From the NCBI RefSeq assembly GCF_021442025.1, contig NZ_CP090446.1, positions 2,604,001 through 2,668,000 of the forward strand: a DNA stretch of 64,000 bases, in the 5' to 3' direction. The notes under the pieces were generated by a model, which had not been told where the DNA came from, made no database searches, and was given only the letters and a program-made list of their open reading frames with translations. Positions 1-8,361 of this stretch are shown here, one piece after another. Source of the DNA: Sphingobacterium sp. SRCM116780 (GTDB lineage Bacteria > Bacteroidota > Bacteroidia > Sphingobacteriales > Sphingobacteriaceae). Each line of letters begins with the position of its first letter. Position 1 is the first letter of the stretch. The translations under genes and the position numbers were made by a program.

Positions 1-1600
1 CATAGAGTACGTCTCTTGATTCCTTTAGTGCACCGCTCTGGCGGTAACCATTGAACATCAATATGAAATTTGTCATATAGTCAGAATAATCTCCGAAAGT
101 AGCTGGAGATCCTGCATCTGCATCCCAAGCTTGGTTTACCCCTGCATAACCGTAGACAGCATTGATGTATTCGTCTGCAGAACCTGGCCACTGATACAAA
201 TGGGATGTCATTGCACTAATTGTAGTAATTTCAGCTCGTGTTGGCATCCGCCATAAACCTGCCGGATAAACCAGTGTGCAAGGATCTCCGCTTCCAGCTG
301 TTCCTGTAGGTGTCAAAGATTTCCAGTTCCAGTACGATCTTGTTTGCGTGTCTTCATCCGTTGTTTCCCAATACCAATGGAGAGAAGCTGCATCTGGTCT
401 AAATTTATAACGATCTAACTGTCCTGAACGGGTATCATAGAATAAGTCCGCACGGGCCCAAGAAATACCGCCTACTTTGATAGCAGCTTCGATCATCTGC
501 GTACCAATTTTGTAAAGCTCACCGTTAACAGGAGTAAAACTTGCATTATTTACCTTAAGATAAATACTGCTATTACCATAGGTCCGTGACGTAGGATTAG
601 TATTGGTCGGCTGATAATAAACGTTAGGTTCCATTTTGATATCAAAGATGGGCCTAACCGTTAAACTGTTCGCCGCAACAACTGTTCCGGTAGGAATCAC
701 AGTATAAAGTGATACCGTCTTCACATGGTTACCTGTACTTACAGCTTTGTTTGTGATATAGGTTACATTCTGAGTAGGCGTCACAGTAGTGAAGTTTGTA
801 CGGTTTCCTGTCAGGATATCCAGATCTGCCGTTTTCATCAGGCTCTGAAAACCAGTCCCTGTTCCAGTTCCTAGGTCCAGCGATTTGAATGATGTAATTT
901 CACCAAATAAACCTCTTGTATCTACATCTACCTGTATTCTAGTGGATTTTCGGATCAACGTAATGTTCAGGTAGTTTTCTCCTTTCTTAGCAGAAACAAC
1001 ACCAGAAGCATACAGGACATCTTCATTGGCTAAGTCGCTTGCCAAAATTTTACCATTACTTACATTAGGTACAGAAGTGGTGTTGATCGAGACAGCAACC
1101 CATTTGTACTGGATTCCCCCATCCACCTGGATATTCGGGTTAGTTCCCGATGTCGCGATAACATTTTTTAACAAGGTCGTACCAGCAGCGTTATAAAGCA
1201 GGAGTCTATACTTGATTCCTGCAGGCATCAAGGTAGCCATAGCGGCTGAAGTTGCTTGAGTTGATCCCATAGTAGCTTTCAGTGTCTTTTGTTTAGGTGC
1301 AGGACCTTCTACACTGACCAAGGCGTCAAAGTCCTGTGTAGATGCCAGGGTTTTCTCCGCAATGATCGTCTGGGGAGCTACAGTAAAACTGCCTGTACTT
1401 TTCGCTGTGGAAGCAAGCTTAGTGGGCATGTCCATATCTTCTTCTATTCCTGCAATATTGACAGTAAGAACAGTGCCTGTCACCTCTTCCGAAACATCGG
1501 CATCACTATCCTTTGCACATGAAGAGAAAACCGCAGTAATAAGACCTATGACAAGTAGGGAATTTATAAGATTCTTTATTTTTTTATTTAGTGTATACAT
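1..1600 (-). CDS. Fimbrillin-like lipoprotein, cassette copy 1 (C-terminus beyond window)
   Basis: The reading frame opens at the ATG at 1600 and runs off the left edge without a stop, showing 533 codons; by comparison with its two paralogues about 80 residues are missing. It begins MYTLNKKIKNL, followed by a hydrophobic stretch and a lipobox-type SSC, so it should be lipidated and carried to the outer membrane. The body is beta-rich and Thr/Ser/Asn-rich, as in fimbrillin/Mfa-like proteins. The later part has a YWNWKSLTPTG block and a LWRMPTRAE block resembling FISUMP-type domains. The 60-residue peptide gene ends 46 bp upstream, so the two are probably co-transcribed. Family assignment is inferred from overall pattern; the role (surface adhesin or fimbrial component) is not shown by the sequence. 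Confidence 0.85.
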   Translation of the reverse strand, partial: MYTLNKKIKNLINSLLVIGLITAVFSSCAKDSDADVSEEVTGTVLTVNIAGIEEDMDMPTKLASTAKSTGSFTVAPQTIIAEKTLASTQDFDALVSVEGPAPKQKTLKATMGSTQATSAAMATLMPAGIKYRLLLYNAAGTTLLKNVIATSGTNPNIQVDGGIQYKWVAVSINTTSVPNVSNGKILASDLANEDVLYASGVVSAKKGENYLNITLIRKSTRIQVDVDTRGLFGEITSFKSLDLGTGTGTGFQSLMKTADLDILTGNRTNFTTVTPTQNVTYITNKAVSTGNHVKTVSLYTVIPTGTVVAANSLTVRPIFDIKMEPNVYYQPTNTNPTSRTYGNSSIYLKVNNASFTPVNGELYKIGTQMIEAAIKVGGISWARADLFYDTRSGQLDRYKFRPDAASLHWYWETTDEDTQTRSYWNWKSLTPTGTAGSGDPCTLVYPAGLWRMPTRAEITTISAMTSHLYQWPGSADEYINAVYGYAGVNQAWDADAGSPATFGDYSDYMTNFILMFNGYRQSGALKESRDVLY

Positions 1601-1646
1601 TTTATTAGATTCGTTTTAAAAGATTCAACAACTTTTTTACTACGGC

Positions 1647-1829
1647 TTAAAGATCAAAAGCACCATTACCATAATTTCCTTTATCTACCCAGTCAGCTGT
1701 AACAGGTTGATCAGGATTTGTGACATCACCTGGTCTTAACGAAGCTGAACCTGTTGTTATTCCATCTTCCATTTGGATGATAGTCATTTCGATTTTAGGA
1801 GGCACGTAGAGTTGTAGCTTTTTTTTCAT
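1647..1829 (-). CDS. 60-residue conserved peptide, cassette copy 1
   Basis: Small protein beginning MKKK, then YVPPKIEM, a Met/Ile-rich centre, TGSASLRPGD, and a C-terminus ADWVDKGNYGNGAFD. The same 60-residue design recurs at 4694 and 7450, always about 46 bp upstream of a fimbrillin-like lipoprotein. The conservation across three copies shows that it is a translated gene. There is no hydrophobic signal peptide. Short proteins starting with a Lys-rich tract and a Y-x-x-P-x-I motif are common in Bacteroidota, where some resemble peptide precursors, but no modifying enzyme is visible here. Function unknown. It is the first gene of a two-gene transcript from the promoter at 1966-1994. Confidence 0.8.
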   Translation of the reverse strand: MKKKLQLYVPPKIEMTIIQMEDGITTGSASLRPGDVTNPDQPVTADWVDKGNYGNGAFDL

Positions 1830-1965
1830 TTCTTTTCTGTTTTATATTTTTTAATTTATTTATTACCAATGGTTATGGTTAGAAAATCACCAGGGTTATC
1901 TTATTCAGCTGAAGTTAAATTTTATCGTAATTATGTGTTGCAACACTAATTTTTAAATCATGCCG

Positions 1966-2023
1966 CAAAAGTAAATGTCCGCAGAAATTTCAAAGAATAA
2001 AACCCTACCACACCAATACCACA
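1966..2023 (-). promoter_or_regulatory. Promoter and direct-repeat operator of cassette copy 1
   Basis: On the minus strand the -7 box TACTTTTG (1966-1973) and the -33 element TTTG (1991-1994) are separated by 17 bp, a perfect Bacteroidota promoter. Upstream are two direct repeats TGTGGTA (2006-2012 and 2017-2023), 11 bp apart start to start, with 32 bp between the -7 box and the nearer repeat. The same repeat pair at the same distance occurs in the other two cassettes. One helical turn between repeats suggests a protein bound to one face. The regulator is inferred to be the adjacent TPR-HTH protein. Confidence 0.75.
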
Positions 2024-2675
2024 CACTCATATTAATCTTATTTACAAATACTTATCGCCAAAAAAAAAGAATATTAAAATTTAGTATTTCTTTAAAAAAT
2101 GAGTTTTTTAAAGAAACACATCTTTGAGTGAGTATTCGATATTTCTCAAAAACAAACGAAAAGATAAGCTCTCGCATCACTTTTGGAATTTACTGTATTT
2201 TGTTAAAGGCAGTAAACTGTAGAGATCTAAAATACAGATGTAATTATTACGATTGTTAAGAAGAGACTTTGGTACTTATTTCTCCTGGATAGGTTATCAA
2301 TTTAGAAAATAAAGTTGATGTATATCAACCGATGGGAAATGGCTTGATGTTTCATCCAAACTTGATAAAAGAGACATCTCTTGTCAAGAGCATAAACGAA
2401 TATAGTTTTTCAATTACAATACGAATGAGACTTTACACTTATCTCAATAGAGAATGAAAATTGTTTTCGACTGTTTTTCTAAGAGTGAATACGGATGAAG
2501 TTCATCCATAGATAACATAGTAAGAAGTTACTTTTCTCAAATATTAAGCTATTCCTCAATGATTACGAACATTTTATGATCGTTAATTCATCATCGTGAA
2601 AATACAAACAAAGAATTCTAGAAACATCATGATTGGCTAAATGTTAATAGATCGTATAGCTCTATATAAAAAAAT
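1995..2675. other. Non-coding stretch between cassettes 1 and 2
   Basis: Apart from the operator repeats at 2006-2023 and the terminator at 2676-2723, this AT-rich interval shows no convincing gene, no conserved relic of the neighbouring genes and no long repeat. It is longer than the equivalent gap between cassettes 2 and 3. Confidence 0.5.
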
Positions 2676-2723
2676 AGCTTAAAAACCATGATATCTTCTC
2701 TAAAGTATCATGGTTTTTAAGCT
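2676..2723 (-). terminator. Terminator after lipoprotein copy 2
   Basis: A perfect 18-bp inverted repeat (AGCTTAAAAACCATGATA and its complement) with a 12-nt loop lies 69 bp after the stop of the lipoprotein gene. On the minus strand it is followed by a run of T residues, as expected of an intrinsic terminator. Confidence 0.8.
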
Positions 2724-2792
2724 TAGTCTTTGTTAAATGATACGAGTTATTTGATATCCTGTATCATACAGACATTGTTTACGACCATAGGC

Positions 2793-4646
2793 CTAAGATG
2801 CTGGTTGTGCCCTCAAGCAGCGGATATTGAAACCTAAATTTTTATCGAATGTGGATACAGTTCTAGGTCCCGTTGACATTAAATCGGAAGAGGATATTGG
2901 TCCGCCCAGTTGAGGTGGGTTACGTGTATAATAGTTAACCACAGCTGATTGTGCGATTGCATATGCGGTAGAACCGGACTCTTCAGAAGACCAGTAGCGC
3001 ATCTGTGTCGTTACATTTCGGTCACCACCGGTTGCTTTCCAATAATCAAGTATGGCTCTAGATTCCGTTAGTACACCGCTTTGGCGGTAACCATTAAATA
3101 GCAACATGAAATTTGTCATATAATCCGAATAATCTCCGAAAGTAGCTGGAGCTCCAGCATCAGTATTCCATGTCTGGTTTACACCTGCATATCTATAAAC
3201 AGAATTGATGTATGCGCCTGTAGAACCTGGCCACTGATACGGATGGGACGGCATTGCAGCAAGTAGGGCAAGTTCAGGTCTTGTTGGCATCCGCCACAGA
3301 CCGGCCGGATAAACCAGAGCACAGGGGTCTCCGCTTCCTGCTGTTCCTGCAGGTGTCAGGGATTTCCAGTTCCAGTACGATCTTCTTTGAACATCCTCAT
3401 TAGTCGTATTATTAAACCAATGAATGGAAACTGCATCAGGTCTAAATTTATAGCGGTCCAACTGTCCAGCTCGGGTATCATAGAATAAGTCCGCACGTGC
3501 CCAAGAAATATTACCTACTTTAATAGCAGACTCGATCATCTGCGTACCGATCTTGTAAAGCTCACCATCTAAGGGAGTAAAACTTGTATTATTTACCTTA
3601 AGATAAATACTGCTATTGCCATAAGTACGTGATGTAGGATTTGTATTGGTCGGCTGATGATAAACATTAGGCTCCATTTTGATATCAAAGATAGGTCTAA
3701 CCGTTAAATTATTGGCCGCAACAACAGTTCCGGTAGGAATTACGGTGTAAAGTGACACCGTCTTCACGTGGTTACCCGTGCTTACGTCTTTATTGGTGAT
3801 ATACTTTACATTTTGGGTAATCGCTACAGCAGTGCTATTTGTGCGGTTTCCTGTCAGGATATCCAGATCTGCCGTTTTCATCAGGCTTTGAAAGCCAGTT
3901 CCCGTTCCCGTTCCCAAGTCTAAAGATCTAAATAAAGTAATTTCACCAAATAAACCTCTTGTATCCACATCTACCTGTATCCTGGTGGATTTGCGGGTCA
4001 ACATAATATTCAGGTAATTCTGACCTGCTGTAGCTGAGACAACACCTGAAGCGTACAAAACATCTTCATTTGCTAGGGCACTCGCTAAAATTTTACCACT
4101 GGATACAGTAGGTACAGTAGTAGTACTGTTGATCGAAACAGCAACCCATTTGTACTGGGTTCCTCCATCAACCTGGATATTTGGGTTCGTTCCCGATGTA
4201 GCGAGAACATCTCTTAATAATGTTGTACCTGCAGCATTATAAAGCAGGATGCGGTATTTAATACCCGCAGGCATTAATGTAGCCATAGCAGCTGAAGTTG
4301 TTTGAGTTGATCCCATAGCAGCTTTCAGAGCCTTTTGTTTAGGTGCAGGACCTTCTACGTTGACCAATGCATCAAAGTCCTGTGTAGAAATCAATTTTTT
4401 ATCGGTAATCATAGTGCGGGGAGCCGTAGCAGAACTTCCTGTATTTTTCCCAGTTGAGGCAAGCTTGGTTGGAACGCCCATGTCTTCTTCTATTCCAGCG
4501 ATATTAACTGTAAGAGCAGTTCCCGTTTGCTCTTCTGAGACAACGGCATCACTTTCCTTTGCACATGAAGAGAAAACTGCGGCTATAAGACCTATGGCAA
4601 TTAGAGAATGTATAAGATTCTTTATTTTTTTATTTAGTGTATACAT
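2793..4646 (-). CDS. Fimbrillin-like lipoprotein, cassette copy 2
   Basis: 617 residues. The N-terminus MYTLNKKIKNL, a hydrophobic segment and the SSC lipobox (Cys 28) predict an outer-membrane lipoprotein. The N-terminal half contains LMPAGIKYRILLYN and the repeated TGTGTG tract; the C-terminal half contains ISWARADLFYDTR, YWNWKSLTP, GLWRMPTRPE and ends with GFNIRCLRAQPAS, a layout like FISUMP-type domains. It is very similar to the other two copies through most of its length, but diverges in the last ~60 residues, just before the conserved GFNIRC end. It is preceded by its peptide gene (46 bp gap) and followed by a strong terminator. Family by pattern; precise role not known. Confidence 0.88.
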   Translation of the reverse strand: MYTLNKKIKNLIHSLIAIGLIAAVFSSCAKESDAVVSEEQTGTALTVNIAGIEEDMGVPTKLASTGKNTGSSATAPRTMITDKKLISTQDFDALVNVEGPAPKQKALKAAMGSTQTTSAAMATLMPAGIKYRILLYNAAGTTLLRDVLATSGTNPNIQVDGGTQYKWVAVSINSTTTVPTVSSGKILASALANEDVLYASGVVSATAGQNYLNIMLTRKSTRIQVDVDTRGLFGEITLFRSLDLGTGTGTGFQSLMKTADLDILTGNRTNSTAVAITQNVKYITNKDVSTGNHVKTVSLYTVIPTGTVVAANNLTVRPIFDIKMEPNVYHQPTNTNPTSRTYGNSSIYLKVNNTSFTPLDGELYKIGTQMIESAIKVGNISWARADLFYDTRAGQLDRYKFRPDAVSIHWFNNTTNEDVQRRSYWNWKSLTPAGTAGSGDPCALVYPAGLWRMPTRPELALLAAMPSHPYQWPGSTGAYINSVYRYAGVNQTWNTDAGAPATFGDYSDYMTNFMLLFNGYRQSGVLTESRAILDYWKATGGDRNVTTQMRYWSSEESGSTAYAIAQSAVVNYYTRNPPQLGGPISSSDLMSTGPRTVSTFDKNLGFNIRCLRAQPAS

Positions 4647-4693
4647 TGGGTTAAATTGGTTTTAAAAGATTCAAAAACTTTTGCCACAATCAC

Positions 4694-4876
4694 TTAAAAA
4701 TCGAAAGCACCATTACCATAATTTCCTTTATCTACCCAGTCTGCTGTAGCAGGCTGATCGGGATTTGTAGTATCACCTGGTCTTAAGAAAGCTGAACCTG
4801 TTGCTAGTCCATTTTCCATTTTCAGGGTATTCATTTCGATTTTAGGAGGCACGTAGAGTTGTGACTTTTTTTTCAT
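4694..4876 (-). CDS. 60-residue conserved peptide, cassette copy 2
   Basis: Second copy of the small peptide: same MKKK start, YVPPKIEM motif and ADWVDKGNYGNGAFD C-terminus, with substitutions in the middle (MENGLATGSAF in place of MEDGITTGSAS). Substitutions are scattered and the frame is preserved, which argues that the peptide is under selection. It lies directly upstream of its own lipoprotein gene. Its promoter appears weaker than copy 1's (see 5070-5127). Confidence 0.8.
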   Translation of the reverse strand: MKKKSQLYVPPKIEMNTLKMENGLATGSAFLRPGDTTNPDQPATADWVDKGNYGNGAFDF

Positions 4877-4989
4877 TTTTTCTCTGTTTTACTTTTCAAT
4901 TTATTTATTACCAATGGCTAGAAAATCACTGAAGGTCGTCTGATTCAGCTAAAGTTGAATTTTACCTTAACTACCTGTTATGCACCTAG

Positions 4990-5084
4990 TTTTAATCACA
5001 AAGTAAAAGTAAATGCTCGGGACACGCCGTCGGAGCCGATACTATCGGGTCAGGGTTTTAATCACAAAGTAAAAGTAAATGCTC
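4990..5084. repeat. 29-bp direct duplication flanking a GC-rich 37-bp insert
   Basis: The stretch TTTTAATCACAAAGTAAAAG followed by TAAATGCTC occurs twice (4990-5018 and 5056-5084). Between the copies lies a GC-rich segment starting GGGACACGCCGTCGGAGCC, unlike the AT-rich surroundings. The other two cassette leaders lack both the duplication and the insert, so the event happened after the cassettes were copied. It looks like a small insertion with duplicated flank or a replication-slippage product. Confidence 0.65.
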
Positions 5085-5127
5085 ACAGAAATTTGAAAGA
5101 ATAAAATGCTACCACATCAATACCATA
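5070..5127 (-). promoter_or_regulatory. Degenerate promoter and operator of cassette copy 2
   Basis: Aligned to copy 1, the -7 box has become TACTTTTA (5070-5077) and the -33 element TTTC, so both key G positions are lost. The operator repeats are kept: TGTGGTA (5110-5116) and TATGGTA (5121-5127), 11 bp apart and again 32 bp from the -7 position. The cassette may therefore be weakly expressed, or depend more on the activator. Confidence 0.6.
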
Positions 5128-5463
5128 AATAATTAAATAATTGATTTTCAGATTATTATCACTAAAAAATGTAAATTAACAACTACACTTCTGATAAACA
5201 AAAAAATAGACTGTTAACAAGCATAATAAATGTTACAAATCAGTACTCCTCCCCTCTTATTTAAAAACAAGAGTAGCTGATTTTAAAGCCACAAATACGA
5301 ACTGAGGACAAGGGATGTCAACCGCATCAATATAATGGAATAATTAAGCGACTAGAATCTTTATCTCACAAAAAGATCTTTAAAAAAGAATGTGGATAAA
5401 AAGGTCGATGGGTCATCTAAGAATTGAATAGTTGAATAGTAGGAAACTACGGATAAACAACAC
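5128..5463. other. Non-coding stretch upstream of cassette 2
   Basis: AT-rich interval between the cassette 2 operator and the terminator of cassette 3. No gene or repeat was seen in it. Confidence 0.5.
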
Positions 5464-5495
5464 AAAGATAAAGAGGCTACAGCCTCTTTATCTTT
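5464..5495 (-). terminator. Terminator after lipoprotein copy 3
   Basis: Perfect 15-bp inverted repeat (AAAGATAAAGAGGCT / AGCCTCTTTATCTTT) with a 2-nt spacer, about 60 bp after the stop of the third lipoprotein gene. It is AT-rich on both flanks, so it could act in either direction. Confidence 0.7.
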
Positions 5496-5555
5496 ATTGA
5501 ATCATACGTGTTATCCAATGTTCTTTATCATACAGACATTGCTTTCTATGTAGAT

Positions 5556-7403
5556 CTAAGATACTGGTTGTGCTCTCACGCAGCGGATATTAAACCCTAA
5601 ATTTTTGCTAAATGTGGATACACTTCTAGCGGCTGTTGATTGCACATAGGAATCCGATATTTCTCCCTGTGGTCCAGTTTGACTACGCGTTTGATAAAAA
5701 ACTGTGATCGTCTGTCCTATTGCATAGGCGTTAGCACCAGTTTCTTCTGAAGACCAATAGCGCATCTGTGTCGTTACAGCTCTGTCCCCACCAGTTGCCT
5801 GCCAATAATCGAGTACGGCTCTAGAACCCACTAATGCACCACTTTGGCGATAACCGTTGAACAGCAACATGAAATTTGTCATATAATCAGAATAATCTCC
5901 GAAAGTAGCTGGAGATCCAGCATCTGTATTCCATGCCTGGTTAACACCTCCATAACCATAGACAGAATTGACGTATTGACCTGTGGTACCCGACCACTGA
6001 TACAAATGGGATGTCATTGCACTAACGGTAGTAAGTTCTGCTCTTGTTGGCATCCGCCATAAACCAGCTGGATACACCAGGGCACAGGGGTCTCCGCTTC
6101 CAGCTGTTCCTGTAGGTGTCAGAGATTTCCAATTCCAGTACGATCTTTTATCCGTGTCTTCATTCGTACTAAAATCAAACCAATGGATGGCTCCTGCATC
6201 AGGTCTAAATTTATAACGGTCCAACTGTCCAGTCCGGGTATCATAGAATAAATCTGCACGTGCCCAAGAGATACCGCCTACTTTGATGGCAGCTTCGATC
6301 ATCTGTGTGCCGATTTTGTAAAGCTCACCATTTACAGGAGTAAAACTTGCATTATTTACCTTAAGATAAATATTGCTATTGCCATAGGTACGTGATGACA
6401 CATTCGTATTATTGGGTTGATAATAAACATTAGGCTCCATTTTCACGTCAAAGATGGGTCTAACCGTTAAGGTATTGGGCGCAACAACTGTTCCAGTAGG
6501 AATCACAGTATAAAGTGATACCGTCTTGACCAGGTTACCCGTACTTACATCTTTATTGGTAATATACTTTACATTTTGGGTAGCCGCTACCGTAGTGATA
6601 TTTGTACGATTTCCTGTCAGAATATCAAGATCAGCCGTTTTCATCAGGCTTTGAAAACCAGTTCCTGTTCCAGTTCCTAAGTCCAGTGATTTGAACGTCG
6701 TGATCTCATTAAATAATCCTCTAGTATCTACATCTACCTGTATCCTGGTGGATTTTCGGGTCAACGTAATATTCAGATAGTTTTGGCCTTTTACCGCTGA
6801 GACAACACCTGAAGCGTATAAAACATCTTCATTTGCCAGGGCGCTCGCTAAAATTTTACCACTGGATACAGTAGGTACAGTAGTGGTATTGATCGAGACA
6901 GCAACCCATTTGTACTGGGTTCCTCCATCCACCTGGATATTTGGATTTGTTCCCGATGTCGCGACAACATTTTTTAATAATGTTGTACCTGCGGCGTTAT
7001 AAAGCAGGATGCGGTATTTAATACCTGCTGGCATCAATGTAGCCATAGCGGCTGAAGATGTTTGAGTTGATCCCATTGCAGCTTTCAGTGCCTTTTGTTT
7101 AGGTGTCGGGCCTTCCACGCTAACCAAGGCATCAAAGCCCTGTGTAGAAACCAGTGTTTTCTCGGCAATCATGGTCCGAGGAGCCGTATAACTGCTTGTA
7201 TTTTTCGCAGCTGAAGCAAGTTTAGTTGGCATCGCCATATCTTCTTCTATTCCCGCGATATTGACAGTAAGAACAGTTCCAGTTTGCTCATCTGAGATTA
7301 CGGCATCACTATCCTTTGCACATGAAGAGAATATTACGGAGATAAGACCTATGACAATTAGAGAGTTTATAAAATTCTTTATTTTTTTATTTATTGTATA
7401 CAT
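5556..7403 (-). CDS. Fimbrillin-like lipoprotein, cassette copy 3
   Basis: 615 residues with MYTINKKIKNF start, hydrophobic segment and SSC lipobox. Domain layout as in copies 1 and 2: LMPAGIKYRILLYN in the N-terminal part, ISWARADLFYDTR, YWNWKSLTPTG and GLWRMPTRAE in the C-terminal part, ending GFNIRCVRAQPVS. The variable stretch before the end (YQTRSQTGPQGEISDSYVQS) differs most from the other copies. It is the copy nearest the TPR-HTH regulator and is followed by a terminator. Likely exported surface lipoprotein; ligand or partner unknown. Confidence 0.88.
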   Translation of the reverse strand: MYTINKKIKNFINSLIVIGLISVIFSSCAKDSDAVISDEQTGTVLTVNIAGIEEDMAMPTKLASAAKNTSSYTAPRTMIAEKTLVSTQGFDALVSVEGPTPKQKALKAAMGSTQTSSAAMATLMPAGIKYRILLYNAAGTTLLKNVVATSGTNPNIQVDGGTQYKWVAVSINTTTVPTVSSGKILASALANEDVLYASGVVSAVKGQNYLNITLTRKSTRIQVDVDTRGLFNEITTFKSLDLGTGTGTGFQSLMKTADLDILTGNRTNITTVAATQNVKYITNKDVSTGNLVKTVSLYTVIPTGTVVAPNTLTVRPIFDVKMEPNVYYQPNNTNVSSRTYGNSNIYLKVNNASFTPVNGELYKIGTQMIEAAIKVGGISWARADLFYDTRTGQLDRYKFRPDAGAIHWFDFSTNEDTDKRSYWNWKSLTPTGTAGSGDPCALVYPAGLWRMPTRAELTTVSAMTSHLYQWSGTTGQYVNSVYGYGGVNQAWNTDAGSPATFGDYSDYMTNFMLLFNGYRQSGALVGSRAVLDYWQATGGDRAVTTQMRYWSSEETGANAYAIGQTITVFYQTRSQTGPQGEISDSYVQSTAARSVSTFSKNLGFNIRCVRAQPVS

Positions 7404-7449
7404 GGATTACATTCGTTTTAAAAGATTCAAAAAATTTTGCTACAACGGT

Positions 7450-7632
7450 TTAAAGATCGAAAGCACCATTACCATAATTTCCTTTATCTACCCAGTCCGC
7501 TGTAGCAGGCTGATCAGGATTCGTCACGTCACCCGGTCTTAAAGAAGCTGAACCTGTTGCTATTCCATCTTCCATTTGCAGAATATTCATTTCGATTTTA
7601 GGAGGCACGTAGAGTTGTGTCTTTTTTTTCAT
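7450..7632 (-). CDS. 60-residue conserved peptide, cassette copy 3
   Basis: Third peptide copy. The open frame extends to an ATG at 7677, but the start at 7632 (MKKKTQLYVPPKIEM) matches the other two copies exactly in length, and the extra 15 codons align with untranslated leader in the other copies, so 7632 is preferred. C-terminus ADWVDKGNYGNGAFDL is identical to copy 1. It lies 46 bp upstream of the third lipoprotein gene. Confidence 0.8.
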   Translation of the reverse strand: MKKKTQLYVPPKIEMNILQMEDGIATGSASLRPGDVTNPDQPATADWVDKGNYGNGAFDL

Positions 7633-7759
7633 TTTTTCCAGTTTATTATATTTTTTAATTTTCCTATTTATTACCACTGGCTATGAATAAAAATCCCGAA
7701 GGTCATCTGATTCATCTGAAGTTAAATTTTATCAGAATCGCCTGTTTTACATGGTGCTG

Positions 7760-7817
7760 CAAAAGTAAAGGCCTGCAGAAGTTTGGAAGAATATAACACT
7801 ACCACATCAATACCATA
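7760..7817 (-). promoter_or_regulatory. Promoter and operator of cassette copy 3
   Basis: The -7 box TACTTTTG (7760-7767) is intact, but the -33 element reads TTCC where copy 1 has TTTG. Operator repeats TGTGGTA (7800-7806) and TATGGTA (7811-7817) are 11 bp apart and 32 bp from the box, as in copies 1 and 2. Confidence 0.7.
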
Positions 7818-8084
7818 TATAGTTAAATAACTGATTTTCAAAAATTTAACACTGAAAAAATGTAGATTACAAGCTACATTTATGATAGACGTAAAAATAG
7901 AGGGTTAATTAAGAATAATAAATGATAGAAATGACAATCCTCTTCTCTTATTTAAAGAACATAAAAGCTGATTTTCTGAATTTAAACTCATCAACAGCAT
8001 ATATAGTTAATTGAAAATTTCGATAATATGTTTGGGGGTGCTATATGAAGGTTGTGAAATGAAAAAGGAGAAAAAATGATTGCT

Positions 8085-8235
8085 TTTTATAATCTTTACT
8101 TGTTGCTCCAGACACATATATTATTATCACAATAAATACGATTTTTCTCATTTTATACCACAGAGGGTAAAAATATGTAGGTTGAGATTGCTTTAGGAGC
8201 ATTGAGCTGGAGATCAGTGCAAAAAAACAATGATG
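8085..8235 (-). pseudogene. Remnant of a second TPR-HTH regulator (C-terminal HTH part)
   Basis: The minus strand reads, in part, PSVV-stop-NEKNRI...CDNNIYV, which aligns with PSAVQNRKNRIRKRL...DGNIYIWISD at the C-terminus of the intact regulator that ends at 8362. The Gln codon is now a stop, several codons are deleted, and the upstream part is unrecognisable. It lies between the intact regulator and the cassettes, so a duplicated regulator has decayed here. Confidence 0.65.
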
Positions 8236-8361
8236 CTTCCTATACTGTTTAAAGAGGATAAATAATGGATTTTAATCTCATCTATAGTGGCATGGCAAAA
8301 TCAAAAAATCGACAATAAGTCGTAAGAAGCGATGAGATGAATAGGAAGAAATTATTTCTTT

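Noticed and set aside
1289..1619. Plus-strand open frames inside the lipoprotein genes (also 4360-4665 and 7261-7542)
   Set aside because: They are antisense to conserved lipoprotein codons, recur only because the sense strand recurs, and have no promoter or ribosome site.
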